From contig VXBP01004053.1 of NCBI GenBank assembly GCA_013400115.1, positions 431,551 through 495,550 on the forward strand: a stretch of 64,000 nucleotides of DNA. The letters are read 5' to 3'. Made by a program: the position numbers and the translations under genes. The notes beneath the pieces were generated by a model. That model was given only the letters and a program-made list of their open reading frames with translations, was not told the origin of the DNA and searched no databases. Shown here piece by piece: positions 23,906-36,071 of the stretch; position 1 is the first letter of the stretch, and every line of letters begins with the position of its first letter. This stretch comes from Rhinopomastus cyanomelas (lineage: Eukaryota; Chordata; Aves; Bucerotiformes; Rhinopomastidae).

Positions 23906-24998
23906 CTAATCCCTCATCCAAGTCATCAATGAATAGATTGAATAATACTGATCCCAGGACCGACCCTTTGGGGACTCCACTAGATACAGGCCTCCAGTGG
24001 ACTCTGTTCCATTGACCACTACTCTCTGGCTTCTATCCTTCAGCCAGTTCACAATCCACCTCACTACCCAATCATCCAGTCCACATTGCCTCAGTTTGGT
24101 TGCAAGGACTATGTGGGAGACTGTGTCAAATGCTTTACTAATGTCAAGATAGACCACAGCCACTGCTTTGCTATCATTTGTCTGGTTATGACCTTATAAA
24201 AGGCTATCAGGTTGGTCAAGCATGACTTCCCTTTGTAAAGCCATGCTGACTGTCCCTAATGACCCTCTTGTCCTTGATGTGCCTAGACACAGCTTCTAGG
24301 ACAAATTGTTCCATCACCTTTCCTGGGATGGAGGTGAGGCTGACCGGTCTATAGTTACCTGGGTTCTCCTTCCTACCCTTTTTGAAGATTGGAGTGACAT
24401 CTGCTATCCTGCAGTCTCTAGCACCTCTCCTGATTCCTGTGACTTAACAAAGAAGATGGAGAGTGGCTTAGCAATGACTTCCACTGTCTCCCTTAGTGTG
24501 CGTGGGTGCATCCCATCTGAGCCCATGGATTTATGTACATTCAGTTTGTTCAACTTATCCCTAACCCAGTCCTCATCAACCAGGGCAGGCTCCTCTCTTG
24601 TCTCAACCTCCTCTGGACCCTCAGCAGTCTGGAGCTTGTATCAGGACAGCCCCCAGGAGTATATAGGCAGAGGCAAAGAAGGTGTTCATTATCTCTTCTT
24701 TCTCTGTATCCTCTGTCTCCAGGGCACCCACCTCATTCAGCAGGGGGCCTACATTGCCTCTAAGTTTAGTTTTACCTGCAATGTATTTGAAGAAGCCCTT
24801 TTTGTTGCCCTTGACCTCTCTTGCAAGGTTTAATTCCAAGGAGGCCTTGGCTTTCCTAGTTGGGTCCCTACATTCTCTCACTAGAGCCTTATAATCACCC
24901 CAAGTGGCCATTGTCTCCTTCCATGACCTACAGACTTTATTCTTCCTCTTAAGTTTGCCCAGCAGTCCCTTTTTAAACATGCAGGTCTTCTGGTTCAC
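23906..24998 (-). pseudogene. CR1 ORF2 reverse transcriptase region, frameshifted
   Basis: The RT of the 23.1-26.6 kb element survives in pieces: the linker (KEEIMNTFFASAY, in 24621-24998) and a palm piece with AVVYLDISKAFDTVSH (23906-24163). Stops and frame changes separate them. No continuous RT can be read. Confidence 0.85.
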
Positions 24999-25897
24999 TT
25001 CCTTGACTTCTTTCCTGTTGGAATGCTCTTGTCTTGGGCTTCAGAGAAGTGGTCTGTGAATGTTAACCAGCTATCTTCCATCTCTTTACCTTCCAGTACC
25101 CTGTCCCATGGAATTTCTCCTAGCAATTGCTTGAAGAGGCCAAAGTTGGCCCTCCTGAAGTCCAGGGTTGTGATTCTGCCAGCTATTCTGTTCCTACCAC
25201 ACGAGACCCTGAACTCCACCATCTCATGGTCACTGCAACCAAGGCTGCCCTCAGCCTTCCCTGTTTCAACCAGACCCTCCTTGTTGATTACTACAAGATC
25301 CAGCAGTGCTCCTCTCCTAGTGGGCTCCTCCACTACTTGGATCAGGAAATTGTGACCAATGCACTGAAGGAACCTCCTGGACTGTGGGTGGCTCGCCGAG
25401 TAGGACTTCCAGCAAATATCAGAGTAGTTGAAATTCACCATGAGAACCAGGACCTGTAGCTGTGAGGCTGCTGTCAGCTGCCTGCAAAAGACCTCATCAA
25501 CTTCCTTGTCCTTATCTGGTGGCCTGTAATAGACACCCACAACAGTGTCACTCATGCCAGCCTGCCCCTTAATATGCACCCACAAACTCTCAACTGTCTC
25601 CTCATCCACCCCTGGACAGAACTCAACACATTCCAGTTGCTCTTTCACGTAAAGAGCAACCCCACCACCTCGCCTTGCTGGCCTGTCCCTCCTGAAAAGG
25701 ACATAGCCATCCATGACCACATTCCAGTCATGTGAGCTGTCCCACCAGGTCTCTGTAATTGCCACCAGATCATAATCTGACTGAACACAGATTCCTAACT
25801 CCTCCTGCTTATTCCCCATGCTGTGTGCATTGGTGTGCAGGCATTTCAGGGAGCGTGCTGAGTGCTCTGATTTCACCTTTGGACAGTGGAAGGCCAC
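24995..25897 (-). pseudogene. CR1 ORF2 endonuclease domain, catalytic Asp lost
   Basis: A 300-residue open frame encoding the apurinic-type (EEP) endonuclease that nicks target DNA for reverse transcription. Visible motifs are TNAHS (N23), ITETWW (E49), GVYYRPP (121-127), the NFN triplet (155-157) where DFN is expected, and SDHEMVEF (222-229). The Asp of DFN is Asn at residue 155 (codon 25435-25433), which should abolish activity. The related copy near 46.9 kb keeps DFN. Downstream RT is in another frame, so ORF2 is broken. Confidence 0.9.
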
Positions 25898-25903
25898 CTG
25901 GTT

Positions 25904-26500
25904 TTAGTTTAAAGCCCACTGAATAAGCTCTGCCAATTCCTGCCCCAGAACCCTTTTTGCCTTCTGAGATAGACCCCTCCCATGTGTACCTGTTAGGTCT
26001 GGCACCTTACAGAAGCAGTCATTATCAAAGAATGCAAAGCCCTGACTGTAACACCAGTCTCGTAGCCAGGCATTTATGGACTGGATCCTTCTATTCCAAC
26101 CGATGTCCTCACCCCAAAATGGAAGTAATGAAGAGAATATAACTTGTGCCCCAGACTCTTTTACCAAATGTCCCAAGGCTTGAAGTTTTTTTCATTCTCT
26201 TCAGGCTACGCAATACAGCTTCCTCCCCACCTGTCTGGAAGATCAGCAGTGGGCAATAGTCAGCTGATCTCACCAGGTTAGGGAGCATCCTAGTGATATC
26301 TCTGATTCAGGCTCCAAGTAGACTGCAGACTTCCCTGTGATCAGTCTGCATATTGGGCCCTCAGTTCCCTTCAGGAGTGAGTCTCCAATAACTAAGACCT
26401 TTCTCTTCTTCTTTCTGGAGGAGGTTGTCATATTAGTGGAAGACTTCTCCAATTTATGTGACTGTGCTAGGACCTCCAGAATAGGTTGTCTGGCCTCCAT
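25904..26500 (-). pseudogene. CR1 ORF1 C-terminal SGNH/GDS esterase-like region, decayed
   Basis: Two frames (26270-26500 and 25904-26176) together carry KRKVLVIGDSLLKGTEGPIC, with the GDS nucleophile motif of the esterase-like domain found in CR1 ORF1, and the C-terminal LSQKAKRVLGQELAELI. The catalytic histidine expected just before LSQ is replaced (RGLSQ). The frame break between 26176 and 26270 makes it a pseudogene. Confidence 0.8.
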
Positions 26501-26582
26501 ATCCTTATTAGACTGACTGTCCTACACTTTGGCCACAGTACCTCCTTGCAGCTACAGACTGGGGTTTGAGTGGCCGGAGAGC

Positions 26583-26653
26583 AGACTGGCAGAGAGGAAC
26601 TAGATGATCTTTTGTGATCCCTTCAAAGCCTTAATTTTCTGTAATTCTGTGAT
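26583..26653 (+). mobile_element. CR1 3' end remnant
   Basis: Plus-strand AACTAGATGATCTTTTGTGA and a TAATTCTGTGAT unit, abutting the next CR1. Confidence 0.7.
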
Positions 26654-27258
26654 ACTTGTTGACAACCAGCTGAACAGGAGCCAGCAGGGTGCCCAGATGG
26701 CATGAAAGGCCAACGACATCCTGGCTTGGATCAGCACCAGTGTGGCCAGCAGGACTAGGGATGTAATTCTACCCCTGTACTGGGCACTGGTGAGGCCTCA
26801 CCTTGAGTACCGGGGACAGTTCTGGGCCTGTCACTTCAAGAAAGTGATTGAGGAGCTGGAGCAGGTCCAGAGAAGTCATGAGGTTGGTGAAGGGGCTAGA
26901 GGGAAAGTCTGATGGTTGTTTAGCCTGGAGGAGAGGAGACTTCAGGGGAGACCTTGTCCCTCTCTACAGCTCACTGCAGGGAGGTTGTAGTCAGGTGGGT
27001 GTCAGGCTCTTCCCTCAGGCAACTAGTGACAGGACTAGAGGGCAGGGCCTGAAGCTGCTCCAGGGGAGGATTAAGTTGGTTGTTAGGAAGCCCTTTTTCT
27101 CACAGAAAGGATGATCAGACATTGGAATGGACTGCCCAGGGCAGTGGTGGAGTCACCATCCCTGGAGGTGTTTAAGAAAAGACTAGTTAGGTTGTGGTGA
27201 TGTGGGGTGATGGACTGGGCTCGGTGATCTCAGAGGTCTTTTCTGGCCTCAATGGTTG
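26654..27258 (+). mobile_element. CR1 fragment, older subfamily
   Basis: Plus-strand ORF2 C-terminal region from GACAACCAGCTGAACAGGAG to the 3' end (TGGGCTCGGTGATCTCAGAG, CTGGCCTCAATGGTT). It has stops, and an 88-codon frame at 26848-27114 is what remains. Confidence 0.88.
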
Positions 27259-27686
27259 CTTATTTATTGCTCTCTACAACTACTTCAAAGGAAGTTGTAG
27301 AGAGGCAGGGATTGGTCTCCTTTCCCTAGTGGCCAGTGATAGGACAAGGGGAAATGGCCTTAACCTGCACCGCTGGAGATTCAGGCCTTAACCTGCACCG
27401 CTGGAGGTTCAGGCCTTAACCTGCACCACTGGAGGTTCAGGCCTTAACTTGCACCACTGGAGGTTCAGGTCGGATGTCAGGAGGAGTCAGTTCCCTGAAA
27501 GGGATTGTTGTCAGGCATCAGAAGGACCTGCCCAGAGAGGGGGTTGGGTCCCCATCCCTGGAGGTATTGAAGAGAATGGTAGATGTTGCACTGGGGGACA
27601 AGATTTGGTTGTGCTGATAGGGCTAGGAAAAGGTTGGACCAAATGATACTGAAGTCCTCTTCCTGCCAAAACTCTTCTATGATTCC
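27259..27686 (+). mobile_element. CR1 fragment with internal 28-base duplication
   Basis: Plus-strand older CR1: CTCTACAACTACTTCAAAGG, AGTGATAGGACAAGGGGAAA, and a 3' end with TTCTATGATTCC. It contains four tandem 28-base units at 27356-27467. Confidence 0.88.
27356..27467 (+). repeat. Four tandem 28-base units inside a CR1
   Basis: Units begin GGCCTTAACCTGCACC and end GGTTCA, differing at only one or two bases. Normal CR1 has one such segment (the GGTCTCAAGCTGCACCAGGGG equivalent), so this is a local duplication. Confidence 0.9.
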
Positions 27687-29440
27687 AAGAAAAAAATCAC
27701 TCAGAAGAGTGCTTCCTGAGAAGCTGTAAAAGACTTAAAGCCTGTCCTCTCTGATGCATTTTCTACTTTTACAGAAATCTCTCTTCATTCGAACTATCCT
27801 CAGATTAATGGTTCAGGGAGGCTTAGTCAAGCCTTCCCAGCCCTGGAAAAGTAACCACACCTCTCAGTCAGCACAAGAAATTGATAAGGTGCTGTGCAAA
27901 GGGCTCTTTCATCTTCTGGCAGCCGGTGGCCAAAACTTGTGTCAAATGTGCTCGGAGGATGCCACAGGAGTTCAGCCGAGTGTAAATATCTGCCTCAAAA
28001 CATCTCCCAGTCATGTCAAAGCAAACTTACTCAAAGGAAATGGGCCCTTCCAGTAAAGAGCACTGAAAAAGCCATTTTACTAGCTGATGGTGGTATTAAA
28101 TGCTGTTTTCCTAGAACATTTCTACCACAGCTAGTAGCAAATAAAGCAGAGTACACTGAAGCTTTATCATTTGTCATCGCATTTGGCAGGTAAATTAGGA
28201 TTTTGCTCAACAACAGCTCTACAGGCTGCCAGAGTTTGCAGGTTCAGCAGCCATGAAGGACCATCCTCATGCTGCAAGTTCATGGGACATAAGAGGTTGT
28301 GAGTGCTCAGCAACTAGGTATGGGTGGGCAACATAAGACCCCTTAGCAGGGTCCCTGCACTCTTTTGGGGATGATGTTGAGCAACACAGCCAGGCTGGTG
28401 CCTGCTTGCTTGTGCCGGTCCTGCTCTGTGGCACAGCACGCTGGAGCTGCTCAGGCTGATAAACTAAGCAGAAATGTTCTGCTCTCCCTCCTGCTTTTTC
28501 AGAGAATAGTTCCTCTTTCTCTTTTAGCTCACCATGTTGTGGGATCAGTTGATGCAGAAAGCAATTAATTCAGCTTAAAACACTGTTTGTCACTTTGCCC
28601 AGGTTCTGACTGGCATGGGAAGTAGAAAGCATGCATTTAATTACCTTCTCTCTGTAGAATTTATCCAAAATCATTAGATCCAGGCTTTAATTCTTCCAGC
28701 ACCTAATGATGTTGGTCAGCAAGTAGTGAGGATTTGAAACCCCCAAATCTGTCTTGCTGCTTAGAAGAGGGCAAAATGTAAATGCTGATAGATCTTCCTG
28801 GGGAAGTGTACAATTACCCACTTCCTAGACACCCTTTATTGGTCACTTCGGGACAGTTTTCTGTGGAAAAGGACAGTGTACTACTGGATTATACATAGGT
28901 AGAGGGTGAATCTATCTCACATCTCCACAAAAGCTTTTAATAGCAAGTCCTCACAGCAAGCCTGTGTTGTATTAAGCCATTATTTCATTTAATCACAACT
29001 AAACTTCCTACTGAGTTAGAACTTGTGGTCTGAGTACCCCTGTCCTTCTGTTCTTACATGGTGTCCTTACTTTTTGTTACTCAAAGTTCCTGGCTGCCCA
29101 AGCTCTGGCATGAGAGGATAAATAGAAAAGCAGATTGAGGAGACACTGCAAGCCCTTACCATATGGTGAGGTCAATGGGGACAACACCTGAAGGCCATCT
29201 TCTCTGTGGTAAAAGGATCAAGAGTGATCCATAGGCGTAGCAATAGGCGTACATTAATCAGCAAGGACCTACAGCTATATTGGTGTGTGACAGCCGTGAG
29301 CCCCACACGGCAGCGTCAGACATCTGTAGTGTTTGCACTTTAAAAAGCAAGCTGAAGAAACTAACTAAACCAGTGCTACAGAAACTGGTGCAGTGTCTGA
29401 AAAAAATGGGGAGCCTCAGGAAACAAATCTGTTCAGTTTA
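27687..29440. other. Intergenic, 1.75 kb, no gene seen
   Basis: Unique sequence. The 100-codon frames at 27754-28193 overlap each other and have no recognisable motif. Confidence 0.55.
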
Positions 29441-29737
29441 TACAGAGGCGGAGGCTGGACTCTTCTTCCTAGTGATGACTGATAGAACAAGTGGAAATGA
29501 CCTGAAGCTGTGCCAGGGGAGGTTCATTTTGGTTGTTTCTTTCCTGAAACGGTTGTCAGGCATTGGAAGAGCCTGTCCAAGGATGGAGTTGAGTCCCCGT
29601 CCTTGGAGGTGTTGAAGAGAAGGGTAGATGTTGCGTTGGGGGACATGTTTTAATGGTGCTGATAGGTCTAGGGAAAGGCTGGACGTTTATGAGTTTGAAG
29701 ATCTCTTCCAGCCAAAATTGTTCTAATATTCTATGAA
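29441..29737 (+). mobile_element. CR1 3' fragment
   Basis: Plus strand: TAGAACAAGTGGAAATGACC, CTTGGAGGTGTTGAAGAGAA, and the 3' end TTCTAATATTCTATGA. Same older subfamily as 27259-27686. Confidence 0.85.
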
Positions 29738-31059
29738 AGTAGTTTCAGAGAGAAAAATAGCCAAAGAAATGACACTTAATGTGACTAAGTCAGGACAAGA
29801 CCTGGTAGGTAGCGTTAAAGTGATACACATTCAATTGCAAAAAAGAACCAGGATGCCTGATGATGACAGTACTTACTTGCAGAAGCAAACTCCCTCAACA
29901 GCTGTGGTACATGTACCCCTACACTGGAGGTCCCAGAGGGGACATTTGGCCCAAGCATTCCTCCACTTTGTCACTGCAAAGGACCCTGTACTCTCCCTCC
30001 TCATAGGCTTGGAAAGCAGGCTAGGAGCGTCTTCAGCCTTACTACTTCACACCTGACACAGTCACCTCTTCTCAAGTATAATGTTTTATTACTTGTAACC
30101 CATATTTTTGTTTGTGTTACTTGAGTCCAAGATCATTGTGTGCTCCTAAAGGTGAAGCTAAGTGTCAGTCCTCGGCTAAAAATAATTAAAACAAGGTGCA
30201 GATTTAATGTCTTTATCTGTTTTTGCAGATGAAAACAAGGTGAATACAACCTCTGTGCTGTGTGTCTATGTTTCTCTTTCATCCTCCTATCTGCTGTGTG
30301 TTCTTTGAATCCTTTGGCTTCTGTCTACCACAACACATGGAGTTGTCAAGGATAATTAAGATGCTACAAGTTTTCTTAATAAGAAGGAAGATTATTGGCA
30401 TTTTTACAGCTGCAGTGTAAGCTTCCTCTTAGTGAGTAGAGGACCCGCATAAGACAGTGACTTCATAAAGCAGTGCCCGATGATACCCAGTATCTCCTGG
30501 AAATCTTGCACCAAACACCAATTTGACTTTGAACACCAAAGTCAATTAATTAAAAATGTTACATGCTTGTGAAAAGAGATAAGGAGATGCCATTAGTTTG
30601 TCTGCTCATGGAATTGCTTGCTTCTCAAAATCACGTTTCTCTGAAATCAGGTACCTCACAAATGACAGTGTTCTAGAGTTTTATTCCAGTCTCTGATCAC
30701 ATCAGGCAGCCTTTTGCTACATCCTAATTCATGTTTAATATGTACATCTTCTGTAGAACAGTAGAGAACATGGCTTTCTGATTCAGTGTGAATTTTAACA
30801 TACTTTATACTAAATTCCATCTGCTTTGTAAGCAGATTTGTTGTCCAGAATTTCTGCAATATTTTCTGCTTCCCAGCCAGAAGAACAGACCTTCTAATAC
30901 TTTTTCTTTGTGGTAAAGGTGTGTGTGACCAATGCAAAAGCATCCTTGAAGCCCCAGGACTACCTGGAATAGGTTTTATTTGACTCCGGCCAAATGATTG
31001 TGCAGTGTTTCCTACAAAGTGGCACCTTTTATGTGATGCTGGCTGTTTCTAGAACAACA
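29738..31059. other. Intergenic, no gene seen
   Basis: Unique sequence. Frames at 29733-30056 and 30656-30943 are motif-free. Confidence 0.55.
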
Positions 31060-31562
31060 GTTCTGGGCTCCTCAGTTCAAGAGGGATGTGGAGCTACTGA
31101 GGGAGTCCAGCGTAGGGCAGCAAGGATGATGAAGGAAGTGGAGCACCTCCCTTATGAGGAGAGGCTGAGGGAGCTGGGTCTCTTTAGCTTGGAGAGGAGG
31201 AGACTGAGGGGTGACCTCATTAATGTCTACAAATATTTGAGGGGTGGGTGTCAGGAGGATGGAGCCAGGCTCTTCTCAATGTCATCTAGTGATAGAATGA
31301 GGGGCAATGGTTGTAAGCTGGGACATAGGAGGTTCCACATCAATCTGAGAAGGAACTTCTTCACAGTGAGGGTGACGGAGCACTGGAACAGGCTGCCCAG
31401 GGGGGTTGTGGAGTCTCCTTCACTGGAGATATTCAAGACCCACCTGGATGTGTTCCTGTGTGACTTGGTCTATGTGATCCTGGTGTGTCAGGGGGATTGG
31501 ACTAGATGATCTTTCGAGGTCCCTTCCAATCCCTAATGATTCTATGAGTCTATGATTCTAAG
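31060..31562 (+). mobile_element. CR1, young 3' fragment
   Basis: Plus-strand copy from TCTGGGCTCCTCAGTTCAAG to the ATTCTATGAGTCTATG tail. A continuous frame (within 30994-31509) covers the ORF2 C-terminus (LPYEERLRELGLFSL to FLCDLV). Close to the 17 kb subfamily. Confidence 0.95.
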
Positions 31563-33284
31563 ATGTGAGAAGTCACTTCTTTCCTTTTATTTCTGTTGGA
31601 ATCAGATTAAGCCCCTAGTACCAAGTGACTTTGTACCTCTAGGAACATGACTGGCCATAAGAAGTGATCCTGATCAAGCTTAGGGAAGGTAGTTGCTTAA
31701 TTCTTAGCGAGATCATCTCTTTTTTCATGAATTTTTAAAAGATGCACTAGCTTCTGTCTAAAAGAAATAACTTGTGGACGTGGTTCTATGACCTGATAAT
31801 ATCAGCCAGTGGTTTTGGAGTGGAGAGAGTGTCTTTTGTGCACAGCAGAACCCATAAAATTCTTGAAGCTTTAATGATGCAACAGAAGCGGAAAGGGAGA
31901 TGTGGCATGAAGCTGAGGTTATAGAGTTCAAATCTAAATACCCTTAAGTACAGGAAGGCTCTATTGTTGTGTTATTTTGGTTCCTTGATTTAAGAGGCTC
32001 AGTCTGACCATGAGCTGCGGGTTCATAAGTATGAACTCTTGGACTCTAACCCAACCTTGTAACTACCTTGGTTAGGATCAGTGGCTCCAGCTTCAATTTT
32101 CTGAAACAAAGATTGCTGTCTGGGGGCTTTCATCTTGTTTGTATTCCCTTTACCAATTTTTAATCAGGGGAGCACACATTGTGTTGTCATTTGTGAGCTT
32201 TGCAAAATCTTCCCACGCACATTTACCTCACCCCTTCCTTGAGTACATAGAGCCGTGTCCTAGAGCTGTGGAGCCACTAGGACAAAAAAACACTTCAGCA
32301 TCTGCTAGGCTACAGTTTTCTTCCAACCCTATTTTCCTGTTAATGGGTTAGCCTACTCCTTGATATGTTTTAAAACTCTCAAGGATCCAGCTGCCGAAAT
32401 GCACGTTAGCTTAATCAAAATAAACAGCAAAGATGTGTGGGAAAGGAACCAACTGTACTCACTGTGAACACAGCAGCGTGCAGGATGGACTTCTTTTTCC
32501 TCTAGTTCCTCTTGTGATTTAAAGGTTTTTTACCCATGAACCAGAGAGTAACATTTGATCTCAGTTTGACTTCTGAAATAGGTCACCGTCTGGTTGGGGA
32601 GCAGAGATACGCAGAGATGATGCATCTGCTCAGAGATCAGCTTCTTGTGGCTAACAGGGAGCAGATAGGAAAGCATAAATCAAAATAAATAACTTAGTCC
32701 CTACTGTGGCTGAAATGGGCTCTTGTGGTATCCAGGGACAGCAGAGGATTTGGAAAGAAGGGCTGCACTGTGATAGTATTTTTTCCTCTGTGGGTTACTC
32801 AGGATCTTGCATGGGAAGATGAGGAACAGCTCTGAACACAAACTAATTGGGATGAATCAGTGTTTCTAATCCCACATAGAATAGTCTCTGTGAGAACTGG
32901 AGAAGTTAGTCCTCTCCAGTTCTAAGTACAGGGAGTACTTACAAGCATTGCTGGTTATTTCAAGGGGAATAAGAAATGCAATGCACGCAAGCAGACAAGT
33001 TCTGGACTCTCATTGCAAGCAAAAGTACCAAGAAAAATACTGAAGTGGTTTAATCTCGTGTTCTTCATGTTTTAGAAACTAGCACAACTTGAGGGGTGAA
33101 GCTGAGAGTCAAGACTGCAGTGTGGAAGCAACGAAGTCTCTAACTTCTGACTCCATGAATGGAGTGATGACTGAATCTGAAGACTGTAAGATGACAAGTT
33201 CAGCTCCAGTGTTTCTAGAAGTAAAACAGAGAAATTGGTCAAAATAAGCCAACATAAAAATGAGTAAATATCTGTATTTTCCTT
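31563..33284. other. Intergenic, 1.7 kb, no gene seen
   Basis: Unique sequence with no recognised repeat, RNA gene or exon. Confidence 0.55.
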
Positions 33285-33590
33285 CCTGAAGGAGCAATAC
33301 TTCTTTAAACAAACTGGACATACTCAGATCTATAGGGCCTGAGGGGTGTGCCCCAATGTCATTGCGAGGCCATTCTCCATTATCTTTGAAAAGTGATGGC
33401 AATCAGTTCAGGAGAATTCAAGTAAAGCAAATATTACCCCATCTTCAGGAAGGGCAATGGACCATCTGGGGAATGGCGGGCCAGCTAGCCTCACCTCACC
33501 AGGAAGGAGATGGAGCAATTAATCCTGGAAATAGTCTCCAAATATATTAAGGGCAAGAGGATGTCAGCACAGATTTACAAATTGGAAATC
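33285..33590 (+). mobile_element. CR1, old RT-region fragment
   Basis: Plus strand: AGGCCATTCTCCATTATCTT, AGCAAATATTACCCCATCTT and AAGGAGATGGAGCAATTAAT follow the N-terminal RT region in order, with frame breaks. Confidence 0.75.
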
Positions 33591-33755
33591 ACAGAATAAC
33601 AGAATACCTCTGATCAGAAGAGACCTTTAAAATCATCAAGTCTAACCTTTGACTCAGCACTGCCAGGCCACTGCTAAATCATGTTCCTCAGCACTATGTT
33701 TATCTACCTTTTAAGTATCTCCAAGGATGGTGGCTCTACCTCATTACTGACCAAC
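33591..33755 (-). mobile_element. CR1 3' end fragment, old
   Basis: Minus strand: TCACAGAATAACAGAATACC, AAAATCATCAAGTCTAACC and TATCTCCAAGGATGGTGGC. It abuts the plus-strand fragment on its left. Confidence 0.75.
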
Positions 33756-33824
33756 CTCAAAACCATTTGTAATGACATAACTAAGGCCCACAGTATCTTG
33801 GATTGTGTTAGGTAGATCATTGCC

Positions 33825-34025
33825 AGCAGCTGAGGGAGGTGACCTTTCCCCTCGTCCCCTCCACTTGGCTCTGGTGAAACAAGTCTTGAGTGATGGGTCC
33901 ATGCCTATGCTTCCCAGCACGAGAGACATGGACGTACTGGAGCAAGGACAGAGAAGGGACATTAATACCAGACTGGACCATCTTTCTTACGAGGAGATGC
34001 TGAGAGAGCTGGGAGAAGAGAAGGA
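33825..34025 (+). mobile_element. CR1, heavily decayed ORF2 C-terminal fragment
   Basis: Plus-strand traces: TTGGCTCTGGTGAAACAAG and TACGAGGAGATGCTGAGAGA (the YEERLRE motif). Recognition rests on short blocks. Confidence 0.55.
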
Positions 34026-35369
34026 TTGGCAGATCTTATCTAGGTGTGTAAAATCCCCATGGGAGGGGCTGAAGAAGAGGGAACCATATTTCTTTCAGTG
34101 TATTTCTTGTCCTGTGATGAGACGAGGCAACGAGCACAAACTGAAGTACAAACTGAAGGTCTGATGAATGTATCTCTTGTTTGTGATGAAATGTTGAAGC
34201 AGAAACATCTCAAACATACCACAAACAGAAACAGAGTTATTTGTGATTCCTGGATAATATTTTTATTGAAAATAATAAATGATTGTGGATCCTGTTTTAC
34301 TTTCATTTGCAAAAGTATCTGTGAAGATTCAATGGAACAAAGTCTGAACCAAACATACCATATTAACAAAGTCCAGTATTGCAGACACACACTCCAGATG
34401 AAAATCTTTCCCACAACCTTGAAAAGCAGTGGGAATCACTTGAATTCCCATAAACCAGGGGGTTATATTCACTTCAAGTGTTTTGTTTCTTCTGAATTAC
34501 TCTTGAAACAGAACAAATGTGAAGACAATCACTCTGCAAAACAGCTCTGTGGGATTTTTGTCTCAGTGTAAACTATACTAAGCTCAAAGGAGAAGAATAA
34601 ACCTCCTCAGTAACTGCCCTTGCAGTAAACCCAGCCTGTGCTGTACCTGTGCTACCATGGGGAGCAATACTAAAACAGGTTGTACTGCAGGGTGGTTCTT
34701 TTGGGTTTCTTTAGCACAAAAACGTAAAATCTTCAATAAATGTCTGTCTGCTCCAGTTCTGAGGTACTCTGTTCCTCCATCTCCTCGCCAGATGTTGACC
34801 CTGGAGAGGCAGGATGATTGTCCCTGTCTCAGTGCTTTCTGACTCTTGCCTAATGGGAATCCACCACAGTGCAAACCAGGCTCTGGGCTACTGGGAAAAC
34901 AGAAGTGAGTTGAAAGGTGGAGATACGTACAAGACCAGCTACTTAGGGACAAACAGAGTGTGAGGCAAATTGAGAGCAGACGTGCACCCTACCACTGTAC
35001 ATGTGTGAGTGCTTGGCTGGCTTTCTCAAGTCAGGCATAGATGGAAATCTCCTGTAGCACCATCAAGGTTTAGAAGAAATGAGTCTTCTGTTGCCTGGTG
35101 GTGGTCAGTCAGGTGCTCACACATCTGTGGTTCTCTCAGCCCTGAGACAGATGCAGCATTTCCAGTGTCAAACTGGTAGGAAGGATGTCTCACCACCACA
35201 AGAGTTCCGTCGCCTCATTCCTATTCCTGCAGATTAATGAGGCTTCTCTCAGTCCTAGCCAGGCAGGGATTGTTTTACTAGTTCCTGCTGCATTGAGTGG
35301 CCTGGCACAGCTGAAAGTGAGAAGGCTGTTCTAACGTTTGGAGAGGCCGTGCTGAATGTCTCTGAAAGC
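34026..35369. other. Intergenic, no gene seen
   Basis: AT-rich unique sequence. The 175-codon plus frame at 34044-34571 and the 124-codon minus frame at 34040-34414 overlap and show no domain or splice support. Confidence 0.5.
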
Positions 35370-35438
35370 TCTGGCAGGAGGGTTGGCCTTAGATGATCAT
35401 TCGAGATCCTTTCCAACCCATACATGTGATTCTGTGGT
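35370..35438 (+). mobile_element. CR1 3' end remnant
   Basis: GTTGGCCTTAGATGATCATT, GATCCTTTCCAACCC, then GTGATTCTGTG. Confidence 0.75.
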
Positions 35439-36035
35439 GATTAGCCAGCACCCTCTGTCAGATGGTGGGACCTAAACTGCCCGAGGAGCTATTTTGTGAC
35501 GAAATAAATCCCTTGCCACACAGATAGGTGAGGAGATGTTGTGTTGTGCTGCAGGAAGAAGAAGCTGAGATGCAGACAGCAGGTGTGCATTGAGCCCACA
35601 GCTGTGCAAACACCATCAATCTGTGTTCTCTGGCTTTCATAAGCACAGTTTGCACAGGTACATAGAACCTTTGATTCAAGGCTTCATGCCAGCCAGGACA
35701 CGATGCGGTTTGCATTTGGTCAGGGCCAGATCCAGAAATGGTATAAGCAGAGATGATTCATGGGTTTAGACAGGCCAACTTGCACAATCTGAACAACTAG
35801 GACCTGCTAAATAATAACGTGTTCTTCTGGAGCTTCTTCTGGCTTTCCTTCTTAGAATGTGCTGCAAATCCTGTGTTAAGAAGTTCTGTGATGGAAGCGA
35901 TGCAGCTGAGGCTGTGTTTTTTGGAGTTTATCAGACAGGGATGGAGATTTTTCCATATCTGCATCAGAAGGGGTGACTCCAGAAGCACAGTTCTTCTCTG
36001 GCTGCTTTTTGTGTGAATCCCATTAATCCCATTAC

Positions 36036-36071
<36 letters not shown>

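Larger units (their letters stand above)
23116..26570 (-). mobile_element. CR1 LINE, most complete copy (about 3.4 kb)
   Basis: A minus-strand element with the 3' tail at 23116-23170, where two tail starts are stacked (about 23116-23146 and 23147 on), implying insertion into an older CR1 tail. It then holds a decayed RT region (23237-24620), linker, endonuclease (24995-25897) and the C-terminal part of ORF1 (25904-26500). A complete CR1 is about 4.5 kb, so only the ORF1 start and 5' UTR are missing or unrecognised. Frameshifts split ORF2. Confidence 0.93.

Noticed and set aside
34040..34571. 175-codon plus and 124-codon minus overlapping frames
   Set aside because: They overlap on opposite strands, lack motifs, and the plus frame follows a decayed CR1. 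No evidence of a gene.
36039..36070. (GT)16 as a regulatory element
   Set aside because: An ordinary microsatellite with no nearby gene. Listed only as a repeat.
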